DNA of 64,000 nt, taken from contig JAHHQQ010000009.1 in the NCBI GenBank assembly GCA_020026275.1, positions 1 through 64,000 on the forward strand, written 5' to 3'. The stretch comes from Bacteroidales bacterium (lineage in GTDB: Bacteria > Bacteroidota > Bacteroidia > Bacteroidales > UBA932). The translations under genes were made by a program, and so were the position numbers. Positions 43,875 to 53,833 of this stretch are shown piece after piece (the stretch's first letter is position 1; every line of letters starts with the position of its first letter). The notes beneath the pieces were generated by a model. That model was not told where the DNA came from, made no database searches, and saw nothing but the letters and a program-made list of their open reading frames with translations.

Positions 43875-45212
43875 TTAGATTTGATAGTGACCTCCCTTGC
43901 CAAAGAGAACATTTTCCAGTTCGTCCTGCAGGCCCAGACGGGCAATGATGTCCACGTTGGTGTAGCGGCTTCTCATGAATGGGATGATGCGGAAAGTCTC
44001 TCTCAGATGTTCTCTGCTCACATGGATCATTTCCGGTTCATAAGGGGCTCCGACTTTCTTGAGCCTTTCCTTCACTTCGTCGTAAGGGAGAATCTGGTTC
44101 TTTATCTGTTGCTTCAATTCTGGCCATTTGGCAAGGAAGGTTTCCAGTTCTGTCTTCAATTCTTTCTCTGGAGTGTATTTTTCTTTGGTTTCGGTCAGGC
44201 ATCTTGACAGCAGGCCGGCATTGCAGCTTGTCAGCTCTTTGATTTTTTGCTCGGTTTCTTCCCATGTGGGCCATTGAGCTATGCACTTGTCAAGATCAAT
44301 TTTATTCATGTCATAATTGAGGAGAAATTCCAGAGAGGCTGTGCTGACCAGTGTTCCGATACCTACCTTGAATCCATGGGAAACGTGTTTTTTGTTGATG
44401 CAGAGATTTTCGATATCCCAGCAGTGGCTGTACTGATGCTCTGTTCCGGAAGCCGGACGGCTGGACTGCATGGCCTGCATTGCAAAACCACTCATGACCA
44501 GCAGTTCTGCCAGATCGGAAGTGGCTTGATAGTCTCCTTCGAGCACTTTTTCAGGGACGGCGAGGGAAGATTTGAGCTTCGTGTTGAGAATATTCCAGGC
44601 AAATGGGTCAATGGCTTCTTTGCCGAGAGCATCTGCAATCATCCAGTCGGCTCCAGCCGGGATTTTTGCAATCAAGTCTGCATAGCCGGAAGCCGCCAGT
44701 TCTTTTGGAGCTGCGGCTGCGATGCCCGGATCCAGAAGAATCCCTTTCGGCGCCCGGCAGTTGAAGGTCTGCTTGTTGCCTTGGTAGGAGATGGAAGCGC
44801 CGTAGGCAGTATACCCATCCATAGAAGCGGCAGTGCCACAAATCATATATCTGCGTCCCAAATGTTCGGAAGATAGCTTCGTCAAATCATTGATGACTCC
44901 GGAGCCAACTGCAACAGCAATGGCGTCCAACCCTTTCAGATAAGATTCCAGTTGCTCCAGAAACCCCCATTCTGCATACAGATCTGGATCATTGAAAACA
45001 AATGGTTCTGCAAGAGGAATGCCCGCAGATTCCAGAACCTGGTAAATCTCCTTGCCTGCTATTTTGTAAGTATTGTTGTCGGCAACGATGACGGCAGTTT
45101 TTCTGGGAAACAGTTCATTGAACATTTCTGCCACATGTTTTCCGGCCCCTTGGCAGATTGCCAAAGCTTTCGTGTCTGAAGCTTTGGCTAGTATTTTTGC
45201 AATTGTAACCAT
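43875..45212 (-). CDS. egsA: sn-Glycerol-1-phosphate dehydrogenase (AraM/EgsA type)
   Basis: Iron-containing-alcohol-dehydrogenase-fold enzyme that reduces dihydroxyacetone phosphate to sn-glycerol 1-phosphate. 445 residues. NAD(P) loop GSGVINDLTK (about 102-111), TAASMDGYTAYGAS, and metal-ligand regions GTEHQYSHCWD and SHGFKVGIGT match the AraM/EgsA branch rather than ordinary glycerol dehydrogenase. A C-terminal helical part (about 330-445) is longer than in archaeal homologues. It has its own good promoter and is divergent from a glycerophosphodiesterase gene. No prenyl-glyceryl-phosphate synthase is visible in the window. Confidence 0.85.
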   Translation of the reverse strand: MVTIAKILAKASDTKALAICQGAGKHVAEMFNELFPRKTAVIVADNNTYKIAGKEIYQVLESAGIPLAEPFVFNDPDLYAEWGFLEQLESYLKGLDAIAVAVGSGVINDLTKLSSEHLGRRYMICGTAASMDGYTAYGASISYQGNKQTFNCRAPKGILLDPGIAAAAPKELAASGYADLIAKIPAGADWMIADALGKEAIDPFAWNILNTKLKSSLAVPEKVLEGDYQATSDLAELLVMSGFAMQAMQSSRPASGTEHQYSHCWDIENLCINKKHVSHGFKVGIGTLVSTASLEFLLNYDMNKIDLDKCIAQWPTWEETEQKIKELTSCNAGLLSRCLTETKEKYTPEKELKTELETFLAKWPELKQQIKNQILPYDEVKERLKKVGAPYEPEMIHVSREHLRETFRIIPFMRSRYTNVDIIARLGLQDELENVLFGKGGHYQI

Positions 45213-45241
45213 TATTTTGTTTTTAAGTTATCTCTTCAATG

Positions 45242-45275
45242 CAAAGGTAGAAATTATTTCTATTCTTATTTCAAA
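45242..45275 (-). promoter_or_regulatory. Promoter for the G1P dehydrogenase
   Basis: Minus-strand TTTG (45272-45275) and TACCTTTG (45242-45249) with a 22-base spacer, about 30 bases before the start codon. It lies back to back with the promoter at 45300. Confidence 0.6.
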
Positions 45276-45299
45276 ATCTTTCATATATTTTCTTTTGAA

Positions 45300-45329
45300 T
45301 TTGTTTTAAGAGAAAAAGTAGTATATTTG
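45300..45329 (+). promoter_or_regulatory. Promoter for the glycerophosphodiesterase
   Basis: TTTG (45300-45303), 18-base spacer, TATATTTG (45322-45329), an excellent match to the Bacteroidota consensus. The start codon is about 78 bases downstream. Confidence 0.65.
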
Positions 45330-45406
45330 CACTTGGAATGGAAAAAAAGTATTCTCCTTTTCTCAAATGAAATTCTTTGAAAGAAATGATGAATAAGGAT
45401 TGTAAA

Positions 45407-46288
45407 ATGAAAAGATGTTTGATTTCACTATTTTTGTTGGCTGTTTCCGCCATCGTTCTGTGTTCTTGTCAAAAAGAAGTACAGCGCCATTATTATAAAT
45501 GTGGAATGCCTTCTGATATCAATGTTTTTTTTCAGAGTCAGGAAGATATCCTGATCAGTGGCCATCGTGGAGGTAATATGCCGGGTTATCCGGAGAACTG
45601 TATCGAAACGTTTGACAAGATTCTGGAATATATGCCTACAGTCTATGAGATTGACCCTCGTATGACTAAGGATAGTGTGATTGTGCTTATGCATGACAAG
45701 GGGCTGGACAGGACGACCACTGGTACTGGATTGGTCCGAGATTGTACCTATGCTGAACTCCAAAAACTATTTTTGAAAGATAGATGGGGAAATGTCACTG
45801 CTTTCAAGATTCCTAAAGTGGCAGATGTCATTGAGTGGAGTCGTGACAAGGTGATTCTCAATTTTGACATCAAGGATGTGACCCGCGATGTGCTCGTTCC
45901 GCTTGTCCGGTCTTTAAATGGCGTGAACTGCATGTATACTGTTCGAAATCCAGAAGAAGCGCAGGTCGTTTATCAACTTGATTCTACCGCGAGGATGTCT
46001 GCGTGGGTGAAAGATATGGAGCAGTTCAAAGGATATGAGGCAGTTGGCATTCCATGGGAGAATATTCCGATGGCCTATGTCGTGACCCATACCATGAATC
46101 CGGAACATTCCGATCTCTATGCTGCTTTGCGTGCCAATGGAGTCCGCTGCATGGTATCCACCGCTCCAAAACAGGATAAACTGAAGACATCTGAAGAAAG
46201 AAAACGGGAATTACAGAAAGTAGTTGAATCCGGTCCAGATGTGATAGAAACAGATTTTCCGTTAGACTTCATTGAATGGAATAGATAG
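45407..46288 (+). CDS. Glycerophosphodiester phosphodiesterase lipoprotein
   Basis: Releases glycerol phosphate from glycerophosphodiesters. From the chosen ATG (MKRCLISL) 293 residues: signal with lipobox VLCSC, then the GDPD TIM barrel with GHRGG (catalytic His), the PENCIETF segment, EIDPRMTKDSVIVLMHD (metal ligands and second His) and FDIKD. The C-terminus has ETDFPLDFIEW, typical for the family. Alternative ATG and TTG starts lie 7 to 10 codons upstream. Its product glycerol phosphate may link to the divergently transcribed sn-glycerol-1-phosphate enzyme, though the stereochemistry usually differs. Confidence 0.88.
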   Translation: MKRCLISLFLLAVSAIVLCSCQKEVQRHYYKCGMPSDINVFFQSQEDILISGHRGGNMPGYPENCIETFDKILEYMPTVYEIDPRMTKDSVIVLMHDKGLDRTTTGTGLVRDCTYAELQKLFLKDRWGNVTAFKIPKVADVIEWSRDKVILNFDIKDVTRDVLVPLVRSLNGVNCMYTVRNPEEAQVVYQLDSTARMSAWVKDMEQFKGYEAVGIPWENIPMAYVVTHTMNPEHSDLYAALRANGVRCMVSTAPKQDKLKTSEERKRELQKVVESGPDVIETDFPLDFIEWNR

Positions 46289-46530
46289 TATCAAGTTCTT
46301 ATACAATATATTATAATATTGGTTTTTTTCGTGAAGCCGCTTGGATATCTGCTTGTAGAAGACTTGTCCAGATTGCATTTCTCTGGGTTCTGCAAGTAAA
46401 TGTCCGGGCGGCATATCTTTTCTTCGAGATAAATGCTTATCTTTAAAGATTCAATATGGACGGCTGCCGAGGGCAATGAATTTTAGCGGTCCATCGGACA
46501 AAGAGAAAAATATTATAATCTGAATATCGT

Positions 46531-48549
46531 ATGAAAAACAATCTCAAATCAATGAAGCATGCCGCGGACAATATTAGAATTCTTGCGGCATCAATGGTGG
46601 AAAAAGCAAAATCCGGTCACCCGGGTGGTGCAATGGGAGGCGCAGATTTTATCAACGTGCTTTATTCTGAATATCTTCAGTACGATCCGGCACAGCCGGA
46701 ATGGATGGGTAGAGACCGTTTTTATCTTGATCCGGGTCACATGGCTCCAATGCTTTATTCAACCCTTGCACTGACTGGCAGGTACACGCTGGAAGAACTC
46801 CAGCAGCTGCGCCAGTGGGGCTCTGTCACTCCGGGCCATCCGGAAGTCAATGTGCTGCGCGGTATCGAGAATTCATCTGGTCCGCTCGGTCAGGGCCATG
46901 CCTATGCGGTAGGTGCAGCTATCGCCGCCAAATTCTTGGCAGCCCATACCGGCAATCCGACCTTCGAGAAGGAGACCATCTATGCTTATATCTCCGATGG
47001 TGGCATCCAGGAGGAAGTTTCTCAGGGAGCAGGCCGTATCGCAGGCCATTTGGGATTGGACAACCTCGTCATGTTCTATGACTCCAATGACATCCAGCTT
47101 TCCACTGCGACAGATGAAGTCATCTCGGAGGATACGGCCATGAAATACCGTTCATGGGGATGGAATGTGATAGAAATCAACGGCAATGACTGTGAGCAGA
47201 TCCGTTCCGCTCTGGATCAGGCGAAAATTGAAAAGGAACGCCCAACTCTCATCATCGGCAAGTGTATCATGGGGTATGGTGCCAAGAATGCGGACGGATC
47301 TTCATTGGAACACTGTTGCAAGACACACGGTTCCCCTCTCGGCGGAGATGCTTATAGAAATACGATTTTGGGATTGGGTGGTAATCCGGATAATCCGTTT
47401 GTAATTTATGACGATGTTCAAGCAATCTATGATGAACGACAGAAGGAACTGAGTGAAATTTCCGCTGCTCGTCATGCCGAGGAACAGGAATGGGCAACAG
47501 CGAATTCTGCTAAAGCCAGTCAGCTTGAATCTTGGTTCAAAGGAGAAGTGCCGTCCATTGACTGGTCTGCTATCGAACAGAAAGCCGGTGCGGCAACTCG
47601 TGCCGCTTCTTCTGTTGTATTGGGTATCCTTGCAGAAAAGGTACCGAACATGATTTGTTCATCTGCCGATCTTGCCAACTCTGATAAGACAGATGGTTTC
47701 TTGAAGAAGACCCATGCTTTTGCGAAAGGAGATTTCACCGGGGCTTTCTTCCAAGCAGGTGTTGCTGAACTGACCATGGCCTGTTGTTGTATTGGTATGG
47801 GGCTCCATGGCGGTGTGATAGCTGCTTGCGGTACTTTCTTTGTATTCTCAGATTATATGAAACCAGCTATTCGCATGGCAGCGTTGATGGGCGTTCCTGT
47901 TAAGTTTATTTGGACGCATGATGCTTTCCGTGTCGGTGAAGATGGACCAACCCATGAACCAGTAGAGCAGGAGGCGCAGATCCGGCTTCTTGAGAAACTC
48001 AAGAATCACAGGGGTCAGAATTCTATGCTGGTGCTCAGACCGGCTGATGTGGAAGAAGCGACACAGGCATGGAAATTGGCCATGGAAAATACGGAAACGC
48101 CGACAGGGCTTATTTTCTCTCGTCAGAATATTGACAATTTGCCAATTGGCAATCATTATGAGGAAGTTGCCAAGGGGGCCTATATCGTCAAAGGTTCAGA
48201 TAAGGCCCCGGATGTCATTTTATTGGCTTCTGGTTCGGAGGTGTCCACTCTGGTGGCCGGTTCTGAACTTTTGAAAAAAGATGGCTTGAAAGTGCGGGTA
48301 GTTTCTGTACCTTCTGAGGGCCTGTTCCGAAATCAGACGGCAGAGTATCAGAAAGAGATTCTTCCAGTTGGAATCAAGAAATTCGGTTTGACTGCCGGTT
48401 TGCCAGTTAATCTGGAATCTCTTGTTGGAAATGATGGAAAGATTTGGGGATTGGAGTCATTCGGCTTCTCTGCTCCATATAAGGTACTTGACGAGAAATT
48501 GGGCTTTACGCCTGAAAATGTCTATAATCAGGTAAAGTCGATGTTCTAG
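46531..48549 (+). CDS. tkt: Transketolase
   Basis: Thiamine-diphosphate enzyme of the non-oxidative pentose phosphate pathway. 672 residues: ThDP domain with KSGHPGGAMG, GSLGQGHAY-like PLGQGHAY, and YISDGGIQEEVSQ with the metal-binding region. The pyrimidine-binding domain has FQAGVAELTM (catalytic Glu) and WTHDAFRVGEDGPTHEPVEQ. A C-terminal transketolase domain completes it. The gap of 242 bases upstream contains no gene; TATCTTTA near 46440 is a weak promoter candidate. The end of transcription is probably set by the hairpin in the IS3 relic at 48658. Confidence 0.96.
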   Translation: MKNNLKSMKHAADNIRILAASMVEKAKSGHPGGAMGGADFINVLYSEYLQYDPAQPEWMGRDRFYLDPGHMAPMLYSTLALTGRYTLEELQQLRQWGSVTPGHPEVNVLRGIENSSGPLGQGHAYAVGAAIAAKFLAAHTGNPTFEKETIYAYISDGGIQEEVSQGAGRIAGHLGLDNLVMFYDSNDIQLSTATDEVISEDTAMKYRSWGWNVIEINGNDCEQIRSALDQAKIEKERPTLIIGKCIMGYGAKNADGSSLEHCCKTHGSPLGGDAYRNTILGLGGNPDNPFVIYDDVQAIYDERQKELSEISAARHAEEQEWATANSAKASQLESWFKGEVPSIDWSAIEQKAGAATRAASSVVLGILAEKVPNMICSSADLANSDKTDGFLKKTHAFAKGDFTGAFFQAGVAELTMACCCIGMGLHGGVIAACGTFFVFSDYMKPAIRMAALMGVPVKFIWTHDAFRVGEDGPTHEPVEQEAQIRLLEKLKNHRGQNSMLVLRPADVEEATQAWKLAMENTETPTGLIFSRQNIDNLPIGNHYEEVAKGAYIVKGSDKAPDVILLASGSEVSTLVAGSELLKKDGLKVRVVSVPSEGLFRNQTAEYQKEILPVGIKKFGLTAGLPVNLESLVGNDGKIWGLESFGFSAPYKVLDEKLGFTPENVYNQVKSMF

Positions 48550-48607
48550 TGCCATTTTGATGTATCAATGAAAATGAGTCCTCATCTGAAATTGACATGT
48601 CTTCAAA

Positions 48608-48715
48608 AAAGTTGGACAGTCTATATTGATTGAGAGGCCTTTGGGGATTGGATGAAAGCTCGGTATTGTACCGGGCTTTTTTCATCCAGTTCGAAAAGCA
48701 TCCTATCATCTAGTT
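48608..48715 (-). mobile_element. Relic of the right end of an IS3-family element
   Basis: On the minus strand codons 48707 to 48621 spell DRMLFELDEKSPVQYRAF..., ending in TAG, which aligns with the last residues of the IS3-type transposase at 54983 (DRIRLRLNGKSPVQYRAL). The end sequence GTTGGACAGT next to an A-run matches the other copy (GTTGGACGGT). Nothing else of the element remains. It is the left member of a same-orientation pair around the susCD/araC block. Confidence 0.75.
48658..48682 (+). terminator. Terminator hairpin inside the IS3 relic
   Basis: GCTCGGTA (48658-48665) pairs with TACCGGGC (48669-48676, one G-T pair), followed by six T. It stands about 110 bases after transketolase on the same strand, with no better terminator between. 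Confidence 0.75.
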
Positions 48716-48864
48716 GTCAACAGCAATCCATGCAGTGTTTTTATCGTGCTGTTTTTGCTGCTATGAGCGGTGAGGGTATGGTAAAAAATCTGTATTTAAA
48801 AGAGAACTTGTTAGGTATATTTTGTAAATAAAGAGTTCTTTTTGTTGATTTTTATGGCAATTTT

Positions 48865-48895
48865 TTTCAAAAGAAAAAATGAATTGGTATATTTC
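48865..48895 (+). promoter_or_regulatory. Candidate promoter for the second susC
   Basis: TTTC (48865-48868), 19-base spacer, TATATTTC (48888-48895): both boxes one base off consensus. It leaves an AT-rich leader of about 90 bases before susC. The 48716-48864 stretch contains no gene I can support. Confidence 0.4.
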
Positions 48896-48990
48896 GTCCA
48901 ATAACAATGCTGAAGCATATAAAACTAAACTATAATACACAACACACAATTTTCAACACATAATTTACACTACACTTTAAACAATCTATT

Positions 48991-51900
48991 ATGTTAAAAA
49001 GGTTATTTATTTCAGTAGTGCTGTTCGGGTCATTTCTAATAGGTGGTGGAACAGCATTGGCAAATTCTGACTCTCAATCAGAAAGTACAAAAAGCGTCCA
49101 GCAGACATTTACATGCTCTGGTGTCGTGTTGGATCAGGCCGGTCTTCCTATAATAGGAGCAACGGTAATGGTTTCTGGAACTCAGACGGGCGTGATTACC
49201 GATCAGAATGGAGAATTTACTCTTCCTGATGTCCAGAAAGGAACTCAACTTAACATTTCGTGTCTGGGCTATGCTACCATTGATGTCATGTTCGAAGGAA
49301 AACGTTTGAAGATTGTTCTTAAGGAAGATTCTTTGATGTTGGACAATGTCGTAGTGACCGCTTTGGGTATCAAACGTTCCGAAAAGAGTTTGTCTTATGC
49401 AACTCAGAAGGTGGATGGCGAAGAAATCAGCAAGATTCCGGCAGCCAACATGCTGGATAATCTGGCCGGTAAGGTCGCCGGTATGACTGTTTCCACGTCT
49501 ACTTCCGGTGTTGGCGGTTCAGTGAAGGTTCTTCTTCGTGGTAACCGTTCTATCAACGGCAACAACCAGCCTCTGTACGTGGTTGATGGTACTCCTATCA
49601 ACAGCACTCCAATCACAGAAGGTTCTGACAAGGAAGGCGGTTACGGCGGAAACATCGATGCCGGTGATGGTCTTGCCGGCATTTCTCCAGAAGACATCGA
49701 GAGCATGAACGTCTTGAAAGGTGCTGCCGCAGCTGCACTATATGGCAGCCAGGCTGCCAACGGTGTGATCATCATCACTACCAAGAGAGGCAAAACCGGC
49801 CGTACAGAAGTCAACTTCTCTACTGGTGCGCAGTTTGACATGCCTTACATGACTTACAAGTTCAACGACAAGTTCCTCATGGGCAACAATGGCAAAAACG
49901 AATTTACCAACAACCAGTGGGGTGCCGCAGGTAAGGTCAACAACGATTACATCGATGACTTCTTCAAGACAGGACAGCTTTACACCAACCGTCTTTCCAT
50001 CAGCGGCGGCAACGGAAAAGTGAAGAACTACTTCTCTTATCAAAATACTTATGGTAAGGGTATTATGCCAAAGAATACAATGAACCGTCACAACCTGAGT
50101 CTGCGTAGCAATACCGACCTGTTCGACGGTTTGATTGAACTGGACGCCAGCGTCGCTTTGACCAAACAGAAAATGGATCATGCTCCAGCAGCTCCAGGCC
50201 GTTACTTCAACCCAATCGTAGGTCTTTACCTCTTCCCAGAGGGAACCGAGGAATTCAACAAGTTCCGTGACGAATTCGAGGTCTTGAATCCAGACCGTAA
50301 CATCATGCACCAGAACTGGAGCCATGAGGAAGATATCGCCAAGAACCCATATTGGTTGACCAACCGTCATAACTATTCTTATGACATGGAAAAGATCATC
50401 GGCAAACTCAACTTGACTGTCAATTTCACAGACTGGTTGAATTTGAAACTCAGAGGCAGCTACGACCAGACCAACGGTTTGGGTGTCAGAAAAGCTTGCT
50501 ACGGTGCTTCCATCATCACCAGTGACGGTGACAACGGTGGTGGTCGTTACGAGCGTTACCGCACTACCTATAGAACAGAATATGCGGATGCATTGCTCAA
50601 CTTCAACAAGATCTGGGATGATTTCCAGGTAACTGCCACATTGGGTACTTCCGTAACTCACAACCTGAATACAGGTGAAGGAATCAGAATGACTCTGAAA
50701 TATCCTAACTTCTTCCATGCAAACAACTTCATGGATCGTCCTATCCATCAGAACAGCCAGGAAGAGCGTACATTGGCAGCCGTCTTCGGAACAGCCACTA
50801 TCGGTTGGAGAGATATGCTCTATTTGGATATCACAGCCCGTAACGACTGGTCTTCTACCCTTCCTGAGCAGCACCGCAGCTTCTTCTATCCTTCAGTGGG
50901 CGCTTCCTTCGTCTTCACTGAACTGATGGACAATCCATCCCAGTCTTGGCTCAACTTCGGTAAAGTCCGCCTGTCCTGGACTCAGGTAGGTAACGACATG
51001 CCGTGGGGCAAGACTATCGTCTACGATTCATTGAATGATATGGGTGATGTCCAGACCAACGTCATCGCTCCATTTACAGATTTGAAACCAGAGAAATCAA
51101 CCGCTATTGAGGCCGGTCTCCAGATGCGTATGTTTGACAGCCGCTTGACTTTGGATTTGGCAGCTTACAACACCGACACAGAGAACCAGTATTTCCTGGT
51201 TGACAATACAACCGGTACCGGTTATGAGAAATACTTCATCAATGCCGGTAAGATCCGCAACACTGGTTTCGAGGCAACAATCGGTTTCACTCCAGTCCGT
51301 ACAGAAGACTTCGAATGGAACGGATCCCTGAACTTCGCAACCAACAAGAACGTGGTGAAATCCCTTCCTGAGCAATATGCAAAAGACGGTCTGATCGTCA
51401 GCGGTAGCAAATCTTCTGAATTCATGTACAAACTGTACGAAGGCGAAGAGTGGGGCGGCCTCTATGTGAAGAGCGTCAAACGTGACGAAGAAGGTCGTGT
51501 GATCGTTACCGAGAAGAACGGCGTCCAGACTCTTGAGAATGTGGATGACAAACGTTATGTCGGCAATGTGAATCCAGATTTCACAATGGGATTCAGCAAT
51601 ACTCTCCGCTACAAGGATCTGGTATTCTCCTTCCAGATTGATGGTCGCTTCGGTGGCAAGGCCATGTCTCTGACTCAGGGCTTCCTCAATGCCTACGGCC
51701 GTAGTGCAGAATCTGCAGACGCTCGTCTGGCAGGTGGCGTGAAGGTTCCTGCCGTTACTCCTGACGGACAGCCATACGACAAGCCAATCGATGCAGAAGT
51801 ATGGTACAAGTCCAACGAAGGTCGTGCAGCAGTCTACGATGCGACCAATGTACGTTTGCGTGAATTGTCTATCGGTTATTCTCTTCCACAGTCATTGATG

Positions 51901-52089
51901 GAAAAGTCAAGATTCATCAAGGGGGCTACACTGTCATTTGTAATGCACAATGTATGCTATCTCTTCCGTGATGCTCCATTTGATCCTGAAATGGTTCTGT
52001 CCACATCTTCCAACAGTTTGGCAAACCTGGACAACTTCAGTATTCCACTATCACGTAACATGGGCTTCACCCTTAATCTTAAATTTTAA
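48991..52089 (+). CDS. SusC/RagA family TonB-linked outer membrane transporter (second)
   Basis: 1032 residues: signal peptide (about 1-25, GGGTALANS), a carboxypeptidase-regulatory-like domain (about 40-115, GVVLDQAGLPIIGATVMV), the plug with LDNLAGKVAGM and VLLRGNRSINGNNQPLYVVDG, and a barrel ending LNLKF. Its partner susD follows after 24 bases, an AraC-type regulator is downstream, and then come glycosidases of host glycans. It therefore likely imports oligosaccharides containing N-acetylglucosamine. The block lies between two IS3-family relics. Confidence 0.94.
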   Translation: MLKRLFISVVLFGSFLIGGGTALANSDSQSESTKSVQQTFTCSGVVLDQAGLPIIGATVMVSGTQTGVITDQNGEFTLPDVQKGTQLNISCLGYATIDVMFEGKRLKIVLKEDSLMLDNVVVTALGIKRSEKSLSYATQKVDGEEISKIPAANMLDNLAGKVAGMTVSTSTSGVGGSVKVLLRGNRSINGNNQPLYVVDGTPINSTPITEGSDKEGGYGGNIDAGDGLAGISPEDIESMNVLKGAAAAALYGSQAANGVIIITTKRGKTGRTEVNFSTGAQFDMPYMTYKFNDKFLMGNNGKNEFTNNQWGAAGKVNNDYIDDFFKTGQLYTNRLSISGGNGKVKNYFSYQNTYGKGIMPKNTMNRHNLSLRSNTDLFDGLIELDASVALTKQKMDHAPAAPGRYFNPIVGLYLFPEGTEEFNKFRDEFEVLNPDRNIMHQNWSHEEDIAKNPYWLTNRHNYSYDMEKIIGKLNLTVNFTDWLNLKLRGSYDQTNGLGVRKACYGASIITSDGDNGGGRYERYRTTYRTEYADALLNFNKIWDDFQVTATLGTSVTHNLNTGEGIRMTLKYPNFFHANNFMDRPIHQNSQEERTLAAVFGTATIGWRDMLYLDITARNDWSSTLPEQHRSFFYPSVGASFVFTELMDNPSQSWLNFGKVRLSWTQVGNDMPWGKTIVYDSLNDMGDVQTNVIAPFTDLKPEKSTAIEAGLQMRMFDSRLTLDLAAYNTDTENQYFLVDNTTGTGYEKYFINAGKIRNTGFEATIGFTPVRTEDFEWNGSLNFATNKNVVKSLPEQYAKDGLIVSGSKSSEFMYKLYEGEEWGGLYVKSVKRDEEGRVIVTEKNGVQTLENVDDKRYVGNVNPDFTMGFSNTLRYKDLVFSFQIDGRFGGKAMSLTQGFLNAYGRSAESADARLAGGVKVPAVTPDGQPYDKPIDAEVWYKSNEGRAAVYDATNVRLRELSIGYSLPQSLMEKSRFIKGATLSFVMHNVCYLFRDAPFDPEMVLSTSSNSLANLDNFSIPLSRNMGFTLNLKF

Positions 52090-52113
52090 TTGACCATTTA
52101 GCAAGAATTAAGT

Positions 52114-53778
52114 ATGAAAAAGATATTATTTCCATTGCTTGCGGGTTTATGTATGCTGACAGCCTGTTCCAAGGATTTTGATGAACAGAATACTGACCCG
52201 TTTGCATTCAAGCCGGTATATAAACAAGCAGACCTCGCGAATATCGGAGGTTATATCACTCAGATGGAGAAATCCATTTATTTCAATGCCCAGAATGCGG
52301 ATTGGGATTTCCAGATTGCCCAGAACCTCTGCGCTGATATCTGGAGCGGCTTCATGGCTCCTCCTACACCGTTTGCCGGTGGACAGCACAATGGCAACTA
52401 CAGTATCCAGTTCGGTTGGACCAACTATGCATTCGGTATGTACAACAACGGTATCTTGGCACCGTGGAAGAAAGTGCAGGAACAGACCGTCACTGCCGAG
52501 AAGACCGAATTCCCTGAGGTATATGCCGTTTCTCTGGTCTTGAAAGTGATCGGTATGCAGCGTTCTACTGACTGCTACGGACCTATCCCTTATTCTCATT
52601 TCGGCGAAGGCGGCACTTCCGTGGAATACGATTCCCAGGAATCCATCTACCATCAGTTCTTCCAGGAATTGGATGAGGCCGAGAAACTGCTGAACGGCTT
52701 CCTGTCCAGCGACCGCAAAGAAGTGAATGTCCTGAAGAAATGGGATTTGATCTTCAAGGGTGACTACAAGAGCTGGCAGAAAGTGATCAACTCACAGCGT
52801 CTCCGTCTGGCTATCCGTATTTCCAAAGTGGAACCTGTTTTGGCAAAGACAGAAGCTGAAAAGGCAGTCGCCAGCCCTGCAGGCGTGATCACCAACAAGA
52901 AAGAAAGCATGATTCTCCCTACCGAGACCATGAAACACCCTCTCTGTGTGCTTGCCTACGCTTACAACGATATCAGGATGAGTGCAGATATGCAGTCTAT
53001 TCTCGAAGGTCTGAAAGACCCGCGTCTTCCAATCTACTTCAACCCGGCAGGTGAAATCAAGGGCGCTCCAGAATTCAAAGGAAAATATGTCGGCATCCGT
53101 GAAGGTATTGACTATCCTTCCAAAGACCAGCGTGTCAACTTCTCCAACTTGGGTCCAGCCTGGACAATGGATAACCTGAACAGAACACCTATCGTGCTTT
53201 TGGGGTCTCCTGAGGTCTACTTCCTCCGTGCAGAAGGCGCACTCCGTGGATGGAGCATGGGCGGTACCGCTGCTGAACTATATCAGAAAGGTATTGAGGA
53301 GTCCATGGAATATTGGGGCGTAAACGGTGCTGCCTACATTGAGGACGGTACCAGCAAGCCAACCGGTTATGTGGATCCGACCGCTCACAAATATGACATT
53401 GGCCCTGTTTCTGCCGTTACTGTAAAATGGGATGAAGGTGCCACTGATGAGCAGAAATTGGAGAAGATCATCACTCAGAAATGGATTGCTCTCTTCCCGG
53501 AAGGACAGGAAGCATGGTCTGAATTCAGAAGAACCGGCTATCCACGTCTGTTCCCGATGGAGGTCAATCTTTCCAACGATATCAGCTCAACGATTATGAT
53601 CCGTCGTATGAGATTCGAAACCAACGAGTCTGAACGCAACAAGTCAGGTTATGAAAATGGAGTGCAGACGCTGATCAAGGAATCCAAGGGTGCTTACAAG
53701 ACCAAAGGTGACAATGAAGGAACTCAGCTTTGGTGGGATACCAATGCAGGTGCAGCTGCTGGAGCTTCTAACTTCTAG
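52114..53778 (+). CDS. SusD-like nutrient-binding lipoprotein (second)
   Basis: 554 residues with lipobox LTACSKDFDEQN. The body belongs to the longer SusD-like branch: YITQMEKSIYFNAQ, NGILAPWKKVQEQ, the LIFKGDYKSWQKVINSQRLRLAIRIS helix pair, and ALFPEGQEAWSEFRRTGYP. It ends with RMRFETNESERN and a Gly/Ala-rich tail. It is the surface lid of the upstream SusC. Ligand specificity cannot be read, but nearby enzymes suggest amino-sugar glycans. Confidence 0.92.
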   Translation: MKKILFPLLAGLCMLTACSKDFDEQNTDPFAFKPVYKQADLANIGGYITQMEKSIYFNAQNADWDFQIAQNLCADIWSGFMAPPTPFAGGQHNGNYSIQFGWTNYAFGMYNNGILAPWKKVQEQTVTAEKTEFPEVYAVSLVLKVIGMQRSTDCYGPIPYSHFGEGGTSVEYDSQESIYHQFFQELDEAEKLLNGFLSSDRKEVNVLKKWDLIFKGDYKSWQKVINSQRLRLAIRISKVEPVLAKTEAEKAVASPAGVITNKKESMILPTETMKHPLCVLAYAYNDIRMSADMQSILEGLKDPRLPIYFNPAGEIKGAPEFKGKYVGIREGIDYPSKDQRVNFSNLGPAWTMDNLNRTPIVLLGSPEVYFLRAEGALRGWSMGGTAAELYQKGIEESMEYWGVNGAAYIEDGTSKPTGYVDPTAHKYDIGPVSAVTVKWDEGATDEQKLEKIITQKWIALFPEGQEAWSEFRRTGYPRLFPMEVNLSNDISSTIMIRRMRFETNESERNKSGYENGVQTLIKESKGAYKTKGDNEGTQLWWDTNAGAAAGASNF

Positions 53779-53803
53779 AAGTTGACAGAAAATAATGACT
53801 TTA

Positions 53804-53833
53804 AGCCGGTCTCCATATGGAAACCGGTTTTTT
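53804..53833 (+). terminator. Intrinsic terminator after the second susCD pair
   Basis: CCGGT-C-TCCA (53806-53815) pairs with TGGA-A-ACCGG around a two-base loop, followed by TTTTTT. The araC gene downstream is therefore a separate unit. Between here and 54060 there is no gene; an 8-base direct repeat TTGTATAA occurs at 53939 and 53951. Confidence 0.8.

Noticed and set aside
49738..50874. 378-codon minus-strand frame opposite the second susC
   Set aside because: Antisense to the SusC plug and barrel; valine-rich shadow composition.
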